Below are positions 1-8,920 of a DNA stretch of 64,000 nt, piece after piece; the stretch's first letter is position 1, and the number at the start of each line of letters is the position of its first letter. Both the position numbers and the translations under genes were made by a program. This DNA comes from Mesorhizobium loti R88b. Its GTDB lineage: Bacteria > Pseudomonadota > Alphaproteobacteria > Rhizobiales > Rhizobiaceae. Location of the stretch: assembly GCF_013170845.1 (NCBI RefSeq), contig NZ_CP033367.1, positions 6,325,001 to 6,389,000 on the forward strand, read 5' to 3'. Below the pieces are notes generated by a model. It was not told where the DNA came from. It was given only the letters and a program-made list of their open reading frames with translations, and searched no databases.

Positions 1-135
1 ATTTGCGTCTCATCTCGGCGGCAGCAGTCAGATTTGTAACCGCCTGAAAGCAGACATTGCCCCCGAAAATGCTGGAGGTCGCATCGAAGCGAATAGTCGA
101 AGCACTCGGCTCCTGAATGCCGGGTGTTTCAATGA
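1..135 (-). other. Open frame running off the left edge, unidentified
   Basis: One minus-strand frame is open from about position 135 to the window edge and reads ETPGIQEPSASTIRFDATSS and onward. It is out of frame with the caspase fragment just upstream of it (129-303). No start codon is visible and no family is recognised. It may be the inner part of a gene that has been joined to the caspase scrap, or a chance open frame. Confidence 0.2.
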
Positions 136-303
136 GCGGAGAAGCGTTGCAGGCTTCGGTCGAGTTTAGCCTTGTCGCCGTCCGTCACCGAGGGGACATC
201 AAAGCCAAGTTCGCCCAGTAGCCTATCGACAGCACGGGCGGCGTTGGCCGGGTTGTAAATTGTCGTAGGGGGGACTCGCGATGACCCGCGCCACGCCGCG
301 CAT
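129..303 (-). pseudogene. Fragment of a caspase-TPR gene N-terminus
   Basis: Read on the minus strand from the ATG at 303, this stretch begins MRGVARVIAS and, after a frameshift, continues with AARAVDRLLGELGFDV and DGDKAKLDRSLQRF before a TGA at 129-131. It matches residues of about 37 to 94 of the caspase-TPR protein encoded at 4950-7529, with a small deletion where that protein has its NLPLLPNP segment. The catalytic histidine and cysteine regions are absent. It is therefore a decayed partial copy of the same paralogue family, lying in inverted orientation to the intact gene. Nothing suggests that it is expressed as a functional protein. Confidence 0.7.
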
Positions 304-403
304 CGTCCTATATGCGTCGATACAGGCGGCTCAATGGCTCAGGCTCAGGAGGACTTGGACGTAGACGACGGACAGAGACAATTTTGCATGCATTCAGCAC
401 TCC

Positions 404-3388
404 CTAGTCCAGCTTTGCCAGGGCAACGTTGACCGCAGTGAGATTGGCCTGTGTCTCACTGACGTCGATGCCGGCCGCCGCCTCCCCGGCCAGTGCGGCT
501 TCGCAGAGCGATTTGGCTTCCGTCAGACTGTCGCGGTCACTTGTGCGGCTGCCGAGCCCAAGCAATGCGTGACAGAGGCTGTCCTGGATACCAGGGGAAC
601 CCTTGGGTTCCGCCATTTCCTGGACGGCGAGCCCGGCCCTTAGGACCGGGATGGCTGCCTCGAACTGCGTCACATCGTTCTCGCGCTCGCCCAACAGCAC
701 GAGTTGATAGCCGATCTCGTTTTGCAGAGACGCCCATCGCTCCGGGTCAGTGTCGCTGGTGTAAACCTGCGCCAAGGCCTGCCAGGCAGCGATCGCTGCG
801 CGCCAGTCGTCTGCACCGGTTTCTCCGTCCTGCCGCTCGCCCAACGTAAGCAGTGCGCTTCCCAGATTTTGCTGCACGCTGGCCCAGTCCAGCGGCACGC
901 GATCGCGGGTCTCCTCTTCTAGCGCGGCGCGATAGGCGGTGACGGCAGCCTTCAGGCTGGCCGTTCCGCTTTCGCGCCTGCCCAGCAACTGGAGTGCGTT
1001 GCCGAGATTGTTCTGGGCTCTGGCCCAGTCGAGCGGCACCCTCTCTCGGGTCCATTCCTCCAACGCGGCGCGAAAGGCGCTGGCAGCAGCATCCAGACTG
1101 CCGGTTCCACTTTCGCGCGCGCCGAGCGCCTCCAGCGCATTGCCAAGATTGTTCTGCGACATCGCCCAGTCGAGCGGCACTCGCTCGCGCGTCCGTTCCT
1201 TGAGTGCAGCTCTGAGAGCGCTGACGGCGGCATTCAGGCTGGCGGTTCCACTCTCACGCCCGCCAAGCGCCTCAAGCGCGGTGCCGAGGTTGTTTTGCGC
1301 GCTAGCCCAATTGAGGGGCATACGATCGCGGGTCCATTCCTCCAAGGCAGCGCGATACGCGGTGACGGCAGCATCTAGGCTGTCGGTTCCCGCCTCGCGT
1401 CTGCCCAGATTGACCAGCGCATTTCCGAGGTTGTTCTGTGCCGTGGCCCAGTCGAGCGGCACCCGGTCGCGGGTCCATTCCTCCAGCGCGGCGTGAAAGG
1501 CGGCGACCGCGGCACCCAGGCTGTCGGTTCCACTCTCGCGCTGGCCCAATGCATTGAGCGCGACGCCCAAATTGTTCTGTGCGCTGGCCCAGTCGAGCGG
1601 CACCCGGTCGCGGGTCCATTCTTCCAGTGCTGCGCGATAGGCGGTGGCGGCACCGCTCAGACTGTCGGTTCCGCCCTCGCGCTCGCCGAGCGCCTCGAAC
1701 ACATTGCCGAGATTGTTCTGCGCGCTCGCCCAGTCGAGCGGCACACGGTCGCGGGTCCATTCCTGCAGTGCGGCACGATAGGCGATGGCAGCGGCTTTCA
1801 GGCTATCGGTACCGTCTTCGCGCCTGCCCAGCGGCTCAAGCGCGTTGCCGAGGCTGTTCTGCAGCCGTGCCCAAAGGAGGCGGTCGGAGGCGCGCGGCAA
1901 CAATTCCAGCGCGTCGCCATAGGCAGCGATCGCCTGTTTCAGGGCGTCGTTGTCGCCCTTCTGATAGCCTTGGGTCTTGAGTGCATCCGCCTCGCCGCCC
2001 TTGTAGGTCGCCGCCGTTGCCCTGTCCCATTTCTTGACCTGATCGAAGGCCAGTCGATAGTTCTCTGCCGCTGCGGGATAGTCGCCCTTGAGGACATAAG
2101 CCTGCGCCGTGCTGGCGATCACCGCACCGCCTTCGAGTCGCCTCGATTTGAGATCGGCCTCCGCTGCATCGAGGCTCTTGCTGATCACGAGGTATCTGTC
2201 CTTGGCCTGCTCCCAGAAGCTGACGCTGAGATCGAGCGCGCCCTCGTCGAGCGCCTGTTGCGCCAGGCCGGAGAGCCGGGCGATTTCCGGATCGCTGCTG
2301 GTCAGCGCCGTGTGTTCGGCCATCGCCTTCTTGATGGTGTCGGTCTGCGCCTTCAGCAACTGATCGAGCTCGGTCGGATCGCTCGGCACTTTCTGCCCCA
2401 GCGCCTGCAGCAGGCCGTAAATGGCGTCCATCGGCACGGCCGCTTTGGCGGCGGCCGCTTCCACTTCGCGGCGCAGATCGGCCGGCGTGTCGGCGATGCT
2501 GAGCAGCAAGCGCCGCCTGCCTTCGCGAATGGCCTCCTGGTCCTTGTCGCCCGTGGGCGCCGGAGCACCAAAGCTCAGCACCCGCCGCAGGGACGAATTG
2601 GTCCATGGCAGTTGCCGGCCATCGGTCTTGAGATAGACCTCCTGCCGCACCAGCGTCATAAGTTCGTCGAACGGATAGCCGCCGGCGCCAAAATGCTTGA
2701 GCAGCGCCGCCGCATAGGGCGAGTTGCCGCCCGCCTGGCCGTCGAGCGCCGCTTCGCCAGGCGACGCGGCAAAGCCGATCACCATGCCGAGGCTGTCCTT
2801 GGACACGCCGGGCTTGGCGATGGGCGTCGCGCCACGCATCTCGCCGAGCCCGGTGGTCGCGACATCGATCATCTGTGCGCTGCCGGGCAGCTGGATCGTC
2901 GTGCCTTTCGGGAAAGCATTGGTGCGGCAGGCATCGAGCAGCGTGATCGTCACCGGCACGGTTTTGGCCAGTTCTTCGAGCAGGTCTTGCACCGGCACCA
3001 GGCTCTCACCGGCCTTCTCCGGTGTCGAGATATCGGCATCGGTCGGCACCAGATAGTCCGCGCCACCGGCCTCGACGCCGTGGCCAGAATAGTAGACCAG
3101 AGCCACATCGGCGCCCTTGGCGTCGCGGACGAACCGTTGGATATCGTTTTCGAGGTCGGCCCGGTTGTCGTTCAGCGCGCGGTGGACATCGAAGCCGAGA
3201 TTGCCCAGCAGGTCGTCCATCGCCCGCGCATCATTCTTGGGGTTCGTCAGGTCGTGAAGCGCCTCGCTGTCATAGTCGCTCTCGCCGATGACCAACGCCA
3301 CACCATGAAGATCGGCGGCAAGCGCGGGTGCGGCGCCAAAAAACAGCACCGTTGCAAGAGCGGCAAGAAGCGCACGTCCGGATTGCAT
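404..3388 (-). CDS. Exported caspase-fold (C14) protease with 47-residue TPR-like repeats
   Basis: A 994-residue protein. The ATG at 3388 is preferred over the longer frame (to 3475) because it has a purine-rich GGGG site just upstream and gives a clean signal peptide ending ALAA near residue 25. The caspase fold follows: strand HGVALVIGE, then the catalytic histidine in YYSGHGVEAGG (H103) and the catalytic cysteine in LLDACRTN (C154). A helical linker precedes about seven tandem repeats of 47 residues, each with the core WASAQNNLGNALxxLGxRE. The fold predicts a cysteine endopeptidase and the repeats a protein-binding scaffold. The substrate is unknown. The signal peptide implies action in the periplasm or outside, which is unusual for a caspase homologue. 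A paralogue lies at 4950-7529 on the other strand. Confidence 0.85.
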   Translation of the reverse strand: MQSGRALLAALATVLFFGAAPALAADLHGVALVIGESDYDSEALHDLTNPKNDARAMDDLLGNLGFDVHRALNDNRADLENDIQRFVRDAKGADVALVYYSGHGVEAGGADYLVPTDADISTPEKAGESLVPVQDLLEELAKTVPVTITLLDACRTNAFPKGTTIQLPGSAQMIDVATTGLGEMRGATPIAKPGVSKDSLGMVIGFAASPGEAALDGQAGGNSPYAAALLKHFGAGGYPFDELMTLVRQEVYLKTDGRQLPWTNSSLRRVLSFGAPAPTGDKDQEAIREGRRRLLLSIADTPADLRREVEAAAAKAAVPMDAIYGLLQALGQKVPSDPTELDQLLKAQTDTIKKAMAEHTALTSSDPEIARLSGLAQQALDEGALDLSVSFWEQAKDRYLVISKSLDAAEADLKSRRLEGGAVIASTAQAYVLKGDYPAAAENYRLAFDQVKKWDRATAATYKGGEADALKTQGYQKGDNDALKQAIAAYGDALELLPRASDRLLWARLQNSLGNALEPLGRREDGTDSLKAAAIAYRAALQEWTRDRVPLDWASAQNNLGNVFEALGEREGGTDSLSGAATAYRAALEEWTRDRVPLDWASAQNNLGVALNALGQRESGTDSLGAAVAAFHAALEEWTRDRVPLDWATAQNNLGNALVNLGRREAGTDSLDAAVTAYRAALEEWTRDRMPLNWASAQNNLGTALEALGGRESGTASLNAAVSALRAALKERTRERVPLDWAMSQNNLGNALEALGARESGTGSLDAAASAFRAALEEWTRERVPLDWARAQNNLGNALQLLGRRESGTASLKAAVTAYRAALEEETRDRVPLDWASVQQNLGSALLTLGERQDGETGADDWRAAIAAWQALAQVYTSDTDPERWASLQNEIGYQLVLLGERENDVTQFEAAIPVLRAGLAVQEMAEPKGSPGIQDSLCHALLGLGSRTSDRDSLTEAKSLCEAALAGEAAAGIDVSETQANLTAVNVALAKLD
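902..1890 (-). repeat. Tandem 141-bp coding repeat array (about seven copies)
   Basis: Within the caspase-TPR gene the motif GGTCGCGGGTCCATTC recurs every 141 bp, near 1042, 1324, 1465, 1606 and 1747, with more diverged copies near 902 and 1183. Each unit encodes 47 residues. The central copies are close to identical at the DNA level, which points to recent expansion or gene conversion rather than ancient protein repeats alone. Confidence 0.85.
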
Positions 3389-3614
3389 TGATACCCCCGC
3401 TACAGAGTAACCAAGGCCGATGCACCTGACAATTGATGAGAATTGGGAGGAGTGCAACTGGCGATGCCCGGGCACTGTGTCCGAACGCCTCCGGCTTAAG
3501 GTCGATAGCCGGAAACCCTGATTTCGCGCGCGAGCACGACATCAATCTGTGGGCTGCTTCCAGCGTGCGACCAAATCAATAGGCTTCGACTGCTTTTGCC
3601 GTTCAGTTCCGACC

Positions 3615-3752
3615 TTACCTGTCCTCGATAATCCTCAAATACGCCGCCGTCACGAACAGCACAATCAAACCAAACAGGATTCGTAGCGCGCCTTCGGGCA
3701 TTTGCAGGATGGTCAGCAGCGTCGTCAGCACCGCGAGGAACCACGGGACGCG
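3615..3752 (-). pseudogene. Hydrophobic C-terminal fragment of an unidentified membrane protein
   Basis: Between in-frame stops at about 3755 and 3615 the minus strand encodes 45 residues rich in leucine and valine, ending FVTAAYLRIIEDR, with two likely membrane helices (FLAVLTTLLTIL and LRILFGLIVLFV). There is no start other than an internal ATG at 3701. The composition and clean ending look like the last helices of a larger membrane protein whose front was lost at the junction near 3.75 kb. A short genuine protein is possible but less likely. Confidence 0.35.
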
Positions 3753-3778
3753 TCACGTGCCGGAACCTTGGCCAGCCA

Positions 3779-4798
3779 CCTGCGCCGCTTACCCCGCCAT
3801 CGCTCCAGGTTTCCTTCGACGAAGTTGGCGGAAGGAAGATTGCCCGGCTGGATGCCTCCAGTCTTACGAGCCTGCGCTCGCTGCATGTGCTCGCGGATGG
3901 TCGGGTGGTCAAAAACGTCCCGCTCAGTGGCAAGCAAGCGCAAATCTCGCTCTCGCCCGGTGAGCTGGGCGACAGCGGCATTGCAAGCGTGACGGCGATC
4001 GACATGGCTGGCCTGGCACGCGCTCCGATCGAATTCAGTCTTGGCACCCGTAACCAGAAAGGCAAAGGGCGGCTGTTCGCGCTTGCCGTTGGCATCGACA
4101 AGTACCCCTTGATGCCTGGAAGTGACCTCAAATACGCGGTCTCGGATGCGAAGCGCGTGGCGTCCACCGTGCATGCGAGCGCGCATTACAGCGGCGTCAA
4201 AATCGAAACGCTCCTCGATCAAGCCGCATCCACCGAAACCATTAAGGCCGGGCTGGACGATATCGTTGAACGGGCGCAACCCGGCGACACCATAGTGCTG
4301 GCTTTCGCGGGCCACGGTCTGCTCGACACCCACGGTCACCTCAGGCTCGCACTGTCTGCGACGACAACGAAAGCAATCGAAGAAACCACGCTCGACTTCG
4401 ACGAGATTGCGTCCCGAGCCGCGAAAGCCCAGGCCCGCGCGGTGGTTTTGCTCGATGTCTGCCACGCAGGCGCCTCTGGTCAGATCAATGTTGCGTCTAA
4501 CGACGATGCCGTGAATTTGCTCACCACCCGATCCGGCACGGGCGTCGTCATCATATCGGCCTCCAAGGGCCGGCAATTCAGCGAGGAGGCCGCCTCGATC
4601 GGTGGCGGCCGTTTTTCGGTGGCATTCCAGCACGCTTTGACCGACCAACGTCGCCAGACCGACAGCGACGGCAATGGGAGAATAAGCGTCAACGAACTCT
4701 ACGGCGCGCTGAAATCTCGCGTCGCCGAACAAACCAATGGCCGCCAGATCCCTTGGTTGTCCCGCAACGAGATCTTCGGTGATTTTGATCTGTTTTAG
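3779..4798 (+). pseudogene. 5'-truncated caspase-domain protein (lacks its N-terminal domain)
   Basis: The only start-like codon in the frame is a GTG at 3887, giving 303 residues, but recognisable coding sequence in the same frame extends upstream to about 3779 (SFDEVGGRKIARLDASSLTS) with no start codon and a stop at 3629. The visible part is a linker followed by a caspase fold: FALAVGIDKY, the catalytic histidine in AFAGHGLLD (H143 from the GTG) and the catalytic cysteine in LLDVCHAG (C192). In relatives known to me, such a linker plus caspase domain follows a WD40 propeller, so an N-terminal propeller has probably been deleted. The catalytic dyad is intact, so an active short product from the GTG cannot be excluded. 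It has no signal peptide, unlike its neighbours. Confidence 0.65.
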
Positions 4799-4949
4799 GC
4801 CGCCAGCCGCGGCGACGGCACCCAGGCTGTGGCTTTCTTCGGTGTGGTTATCGCCACCGCCGGACATTTGCCTCGTTGCCGCAACCGCCATTGAGCCGCC
4901 ATCATCGGCGCATTACGATGGGCTCGGGATGAGCATCTAGGGCGCAAGG

Positions 4950-7529
4950 ATGAGGATGGGCGGCCGGCATAGTGGGTGCATATTCGCAGCGCTGCTGACG
5001 CTGTTCCTTGCCATGATTTCACACGTGCCTCCCGCCGCCGCCAACGACGCCAGGCCGATGCGCGGCGTGGCCCTGGTCATCGGTGAGTCCCGCTACTACA
5101 ATTTGCCCCTCCTCCCCAATCCGGCCAATGATGCCCGCGCCGTCGACCGACTGCTGGGCGAACTCGGCTTCGACGTCACCTCGGTCACGGACGGCGACAA
5201 AGCCAAACTCGACCGCAGCCTGCAACGCTTCGTCGAGGACGCCGCGGGCGCCGATGTCGCGCTGCTCTACTATTCAGGACACGGCATCGAAGCCGGTGGC
5301 GAGAACTATATGGTGCCAGTCAGCGCCGATCCATCGTCTCTCACTGACGCCGGCAAAACCCTCGTACCCTTGTCTAGCCTGCTGGCCGAGTTGAAGGCCA
5401 AGGTTCCCGTCGCCATCGTATTGCTCGATGCCTGTCGAACCAATCCGTTCCCGCCAGGCGCAACCATCACCACAGCCTCCGGCCCGGCGCCCGTCGCCGC
5501 TGCCGGGCTCAACCTGACGCGCGGAGCTGCCCCTCTTGCCGATACCACTGATGCACCGCAGAGGCTGGGCGAGGTGATCGGCTTTGCCGCCGAACCCGGC
5601 CACGCCGCGCTCGACGGCGATTCTGGCGGCAACAGCCCGTATGCCGCGGCCCTGCTGAAACATCTTGCCGCTGGCGGCTTTGCCTTCGGTGACGTGATGA
5701 CGATGGTGGCCGAAGAGGTTTATGTACAGACCGGCGGCCGCCAGCGGCCATGGACCAATGCCAGCCTGCGCCGGCTGCTCTATTTCGGCCTGTCGCCGGA
5801 ACAGGTGACGGGTGACGATGCCGCCATCCGCGGCGAGCACCGCAAGCTGCTGCTCACCATCGCCACCACACCTCCTGACACCAGGCGTATCGTCGAAGCC
5901 GCGGCTAACTCAGAAGCTATTCCGCTCGGAACGCTCTATGGTCTGCTAGCCGCTCTTGGCACCGATGTGCCGAGCGACCCGCGCGAACTGGACCGGCTGC
6001 TGCGCGGCCAGACCGAGTATCTCAAGACGATCATTGCGGAAAGGCAGGCGCTGAAGAGCACTGACGTGGACATCGTGCGCTTGTCGAAGCTCGCCGAACA
6101 GGCGCTTGCCGATGGTGCGGTGACAGCAGCGATCCAGTTTCAGCAACAGGCCAAAGCGCGCGTTGCGCAACTGTCCAAAACCGTCGATCAGGCGGAGGCC
6201 GACGTGAAAGCCAGGCGGATCGAATTCGCGGAAGTCTATAGCCGTAGCGGCGATACCTACTTCCTCGCCTTCCAGCAGATGAAGGCCGCCGACGATTATC
6301 GAAAGGCGTTCGAGGAGGTGAAGAAATGGGACGCGAACCTCGCCTGGCATTACAAGCTGGCGCAAGCCAATGCCATCCGCGCTTATGGCACGTTTCGCGG
6401 CGACAACAAGGCATTGCAGGTTTCGATGCGAACCTTTGCCGAAGCCGCCAAGCTGCTTCCCCAGGATCGCCTGACACCGCAATTGGTGATGACCCAGAAC
6501 GATTTAGGCGTGGCGATGTATATGTACGGGGAGCGCCAGGGCGACTCCGCATCGCTGGAGCAAGCGGTCGGCATCTTCTCCCGCATCGTCTCCAGCGGAA
6601 TCAAACAGGTTGATCCTTCGCTCTGGGCAGAGACCCAATCCAATCTCGGCACTACGTTGATATCGCTTGGAACGCGCAAGAGCGGACCAGAGCAATATCA
6701 GCAGGCGGCCGTGGCTTTCCGCTCCGCCCAGCAGGTGATTTCGCGGGCGCAGCAACCTCTCAAATGGGCTCTGGCGCGCCGCGGCGAGGCAGACGCGGAG
6801 GCCTGGATCGGCCTGCGTGGCAATGATCCCGACCGGTCGCGCGAGGCCGTCAATGCCTATGAGGACGTCCTGACGACGCTGACCCGCGACCTCGACCCAC
6901 TGTCCTGGGCTGCGGTCCAGGATAGCCTCGGCAGTGCGCTATGGGCGATTGGCGATCGGCTGGATGGTAGTGAGTTGCTGCAACAGGCCGTACAAGCCTA
7001 TACCGCTGCACTCAGCGAAAACACTCGTGAGCGCGTGCCTCTCTGGTGGGCCGCGGGCCAGAACAATTTGGGCAATGCGCTCAGCTCGCTCGGTCAGAGA
7101 GAGCCAGGCACGCAAAGCCTGGAGCTGGCGGCCGACGCCTATCGCGGCGCGCTGGAAGAATGGACACGCGAGCGAGACCCCTACGACTGGGCAACCGCGC
7201 ACAACAATCTGGGGCACACCCTTGTGATAACCGGCCAGCGGTCCGGAAACGACTCGACTATCGAGTCCGGAATTGCCTCCTATCAGGAAGCTTTGAAGGA
7301 ATGGACCCGCCAGAGCGCGCCGCTGCAATGGGCCTCCCTACAGGGCGGCCTCGGCATAGCGCTGCTCGGTCTCGGCCGCGATAGGGCGGATGAAAAGCTT
7401 CTCCGGGACGCGCGGCAGGCGACGCAGCTGGCCTGGACGTTCTACCGTGAGGCCGGTTACCCGCAATTTGAAACGTCTTTTAGGGATCGCATGGCCGAGA
7501 TCGATCAGGCGCTGGCTTCATTGAAATAG
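4950..7529 (+). CDS. Exported caspase-fold (C14) protease with TPR-like repeats, second paralogue
   Basis: An 859-residue protein starting at an ATG after AAGG. A hydrophobic signal segment (residues 11-30, ending PPAAAN) precedes a caspase fold with VALVIGESRYY, the catalytic histidine in YYSGHGIEAGG (H111) and the catalytic cysteine in LLDACRTNPF (C162). A helical linker region (about 290-480) leads into degenerate TPR-like repeats of about 47 residues with cores such as WAAGQNNLGNALSSLG and WATAHNNLGHTLVITG. The architecture matches the gene at 404-3388, but the repeats are fewer and more diverged. The likely role is an exported cysteine protease with a protein-interaction superhelix. Its substrate and activating signal are unknown. 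The stop is followed by 400 bases without a recognisable gene. Confidence 0.85.
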   Translation: MRMGGRHSGCIFAALLTLFLAMISHVPPAAANDARPMRGVALVIGESRYYNLPLLPNPANDARAVDRLLGELGFDVTSVTDGDKAKLDRSLQRFVEDAAGADVALLYYSGHGIEAGGENYMVPVSADPSSLTDAGKTLVPLSSLLAELKAKVPVAIVLLDACRTNPFPPGATITTASGPAPVAAAGLNLTRGAAPLADTTDAPQRLGEVIGFAAEPGHAALDGDSGGNSPYAAALLKHLAAGGFAFGDVMTMVAEEVYVQTGGRQRPWTNASLRRLLYFGLSPEQVTGDDAAIRGEHRKLLLTIATTPPDTRRIVEAAANSEAIPLGTLYGLLAALGTDVPSDPRELDRLLRGQTEYLKTIIAERQALKSTDVDIVRLSKLAEQALADGAVTAAIQFQQQAKARVAQLSKTVDQAEADVKARRIEFAEVYSRSGDTYFLAFQQMKAADDYRKAFEEVKKWDANLAWHYKLAQANAIRAYGTFRGDNKALQVSMRTFAEAAKLLPQDRLTPQLVMTQNDLGVAMYMYGERQGDSASLEQAVGIFSRIVSSGIKQVDPSLWAETQSNLGTTLISLGTRKSGPEQYQQAAVAFRSAQQVISRAQQPLKWALARRGEADAEAWIGLRGNDPDRSREAVNAYEDVLTTLTRDLDPLSWAAVQDSLGSALWAIGDRLDGSELLQQAVQAYTAALSENTRERVPLWWAAGQNNLGNALSSLGQREPGTQSLELAADAYRGALEEWTRERDPYDWATAHNNLGHTLVITGQRSGNDSTIESGIASYQEALKEWTRQSAPLQWASLQGGLGIALLGLGRDRADEKLLRDARQATQLAWTFYREAGYPQFETSFRDRMAEIDQALASLK

Positions 7530-7938
7530 CATGCGCTGCTGGTTCGACGCAGCTTTTCCAGACGGTGGCGACACGAAGAACGCGCGATCCGAGCGGCCTG
7601 CCGCCGACGCGCTCGGACTTGTATTCACCATAGCGGTCAATCAATACCGATTGGTGGCGGCGTTGAGGCCCTACGAAGATGTCGTGCAATCGGCGCACAC
7701 CATCTTGTCTGGTTGTGCGGTTTCGAGGACCATTAACGGACAGTCCGCTTGCGGCCCCAAAATGCTCGTCGAATAGTTCTACAATTCGCGATCGATTGGC
7801 GGTCGCCAGCTGGCGACCTTCAGCTGGCGACGGGTATCATTCTAGATCTTGTCGGCAAGTATGACGCCGCTGATGCCGTAGGCGCGGCGCGTCTGTTCAA
7901 CAGCCTCTGGCCTGACATCGATCAGCAGCGCGATGATG
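7530..7938. other. Intergenic stretch, nothing recognised
   Basis: Short open frames occur on both strands but none has family resemblance, a convincing ribosome site or coding-like composition. A short direct repeat CAGCTGGCGAC occurs twice near 7808-7830. On the minus strand a frame alternative to the ParB-like gene stays open to 7842 (see that gene). Confidence 0.5.
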
Positions 7939-8862
7939 TCACCGTCGGGATGTTCGAGAACGTCGCCGAGTTCGATCAGGGTCCAGCCAAGCGCGCGCAG
8001 CCGTTTTGGCCAAAATGTCTCGCACACCACGCTGATCTGTCGAATCCCCAAGCTTCTCCGTGACCAGCCGTTCAAGCAGCGGGACGTCCTGCAGCCACCC
8101 ACCGTCGTCCGACTGGAACAGATCGCGCAGCACTTCGCCGCCTGCCGCCTCATAGTGCTCCAAACCGATGAACGCAGCCCGCTTGTCGGAGGCGCGCACT
8201 GTGTTCTCGGTCAGCACGCGCCGGATCTGGTATGGCTCTTTCGACCAACTGTTCTTGATCGCCTCCCAGACCTGCTCCTGTCGGATGTGGTCGTTGCTGA
8301 CGGAGAATGCTTCGAGTTGGGCGATCGTCATGCCGTCATCGGCGTAAATCACAAGGAGCGCCGGCGACACTGCGGTGAGCTTGAGACGCTGCTTCACCAA
8401 GCTGGTCGAGATGAAGAACGCGGCTGCGATCTCCTCCTCCGACATGCCTTTGTCAAGCATGTCCTTGAACGCGCGATATTGGTCCAAGGGATGGAGCGGT
8501 GCGTGTTCGACGTTTTCGGCCAGCGAGATCTCTTCGGCGAGGATTGACCCAGACGGATCGCCCACGACACAGGGAACAGATGCGGTCTTGGCAAACCGTT
8601 TCTGTTTCACAAGCATCTCGAGTGCGCGGTAGCGGCGCCCTCCGGCGGGGATCTCGAACATTCCGGTCTCCTCGCCGCCGGCATCGAGTACGGGACGAAC
8701 ATGAATGCCTTGGATCAGACCGCGCCGGGCGATCGAGGCCGCGAGTTCCTCTATTGAGACGCCGGCCTTGATACGTCTGACGTTGGTCTGGGCGAGCACT
8801 AGCTTGTTAAAAGGAATGTCGCGCGAAGGCGACAGGGTGATCTTCTGAACGGCGTTGGCCAT
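7939..8862 (-). CDS. ParB-like partition protein, shortened at the C-terminus
   Basis: A 307-residue protein starting at the ATG at 8862 after GGAGAA. Residues 15-120 form a ParB N-terminal nuclease-like domain with the box GGRRYRAL (74-81), followed by LAENVEHAPLHPLDQYRAF and a helix-turn-helix (about 142-160, AAAFFISTSLVKQRLKL). Accessory ParB-like proteins of rhizobial plasmids and ICEs are usually much longer, near 600-700 residues from memory. Here family-like sequence ends at LLERLVTEKL (about 271), followed by an arginine-rich tail. A second frame stays open beyond that point to 7842, so a frameshift or deletion at about 8050 is likely. DNA-binding or maintenance of a mobile element is inferred. 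Its mRNA leader carries the same RNA structure as the downstream-pointing ardC-like gene. Confidence 0.75.
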   Translation of the reverse strand: MANAVQKITLSPSRDIPFNKLVLAQTNVRRIKAGVSIEELAASIARRGLIQGIHVRPVLDAGGEETGMFEIPAGGRRYRALEMLVKQKRFAKTASVPCVVGDPSGSILAEEISLAENVEHAPLHPLDQYRAFKDMLDKGMSEEEIAAAFFISTSLVKQRLKLTAVSPALLVIYADDGMTIAQLEAFSVSNDHIRQEQVWEAIKNSWSKEPYQIRRVLTENTVRASDKRAAFIGLEHYEAAGGEVLRDLFQSDDGGWLQDVPLLERLVTEKLGDSTDQRGVRDILAKTAARAWLDPDRTRRRSRTSRR

Positions 8863-8868
8863 CGAGGT

Positions 8869-8920
8869 TTCTCCACGACGGGCCGCCGAGAGCCTCTCTC
8901 TCAGCCTTGAACCCGTCACG
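8869..8920 (-). promoter_or_regulatory. Two-stem RNA leader of the ParB-like gene (radC-motif-like)
   Basis: On the minus strand a 9-bp outer stem (CGTGACGGG at 8912-8920 with CCCGTCGTG at 8874-8882, two G-U pairs) encloses a 5-bp inner stem GAGAG-AGAGG-CTCTC (8888-8902). The Shine-Dalgarno GGAGAA (8869-8874) abuts the outer stem. The same architecture, with the identical inner loop AGAGG and two compensatory pair changes, precedes the ardC-like gene. This matches what I recall of the radC RNA motif, found upstream of antirestriction and other DNA-handling genes. Confidence 0.75.

Noticed and set aside
1493..3391. 632-residue plus-strand open frame
   Set aside because: It lies antisense to the caspase-TPR gene in GC-rich repeat DNA; it has no family resemblance, and the minus-strand protein has clear domains.
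3725..4891. 388-residue minus-strand open frame
   Set aside because: Shadow of the caspase-domain sequence on the plus strand; no recognisable motifs.
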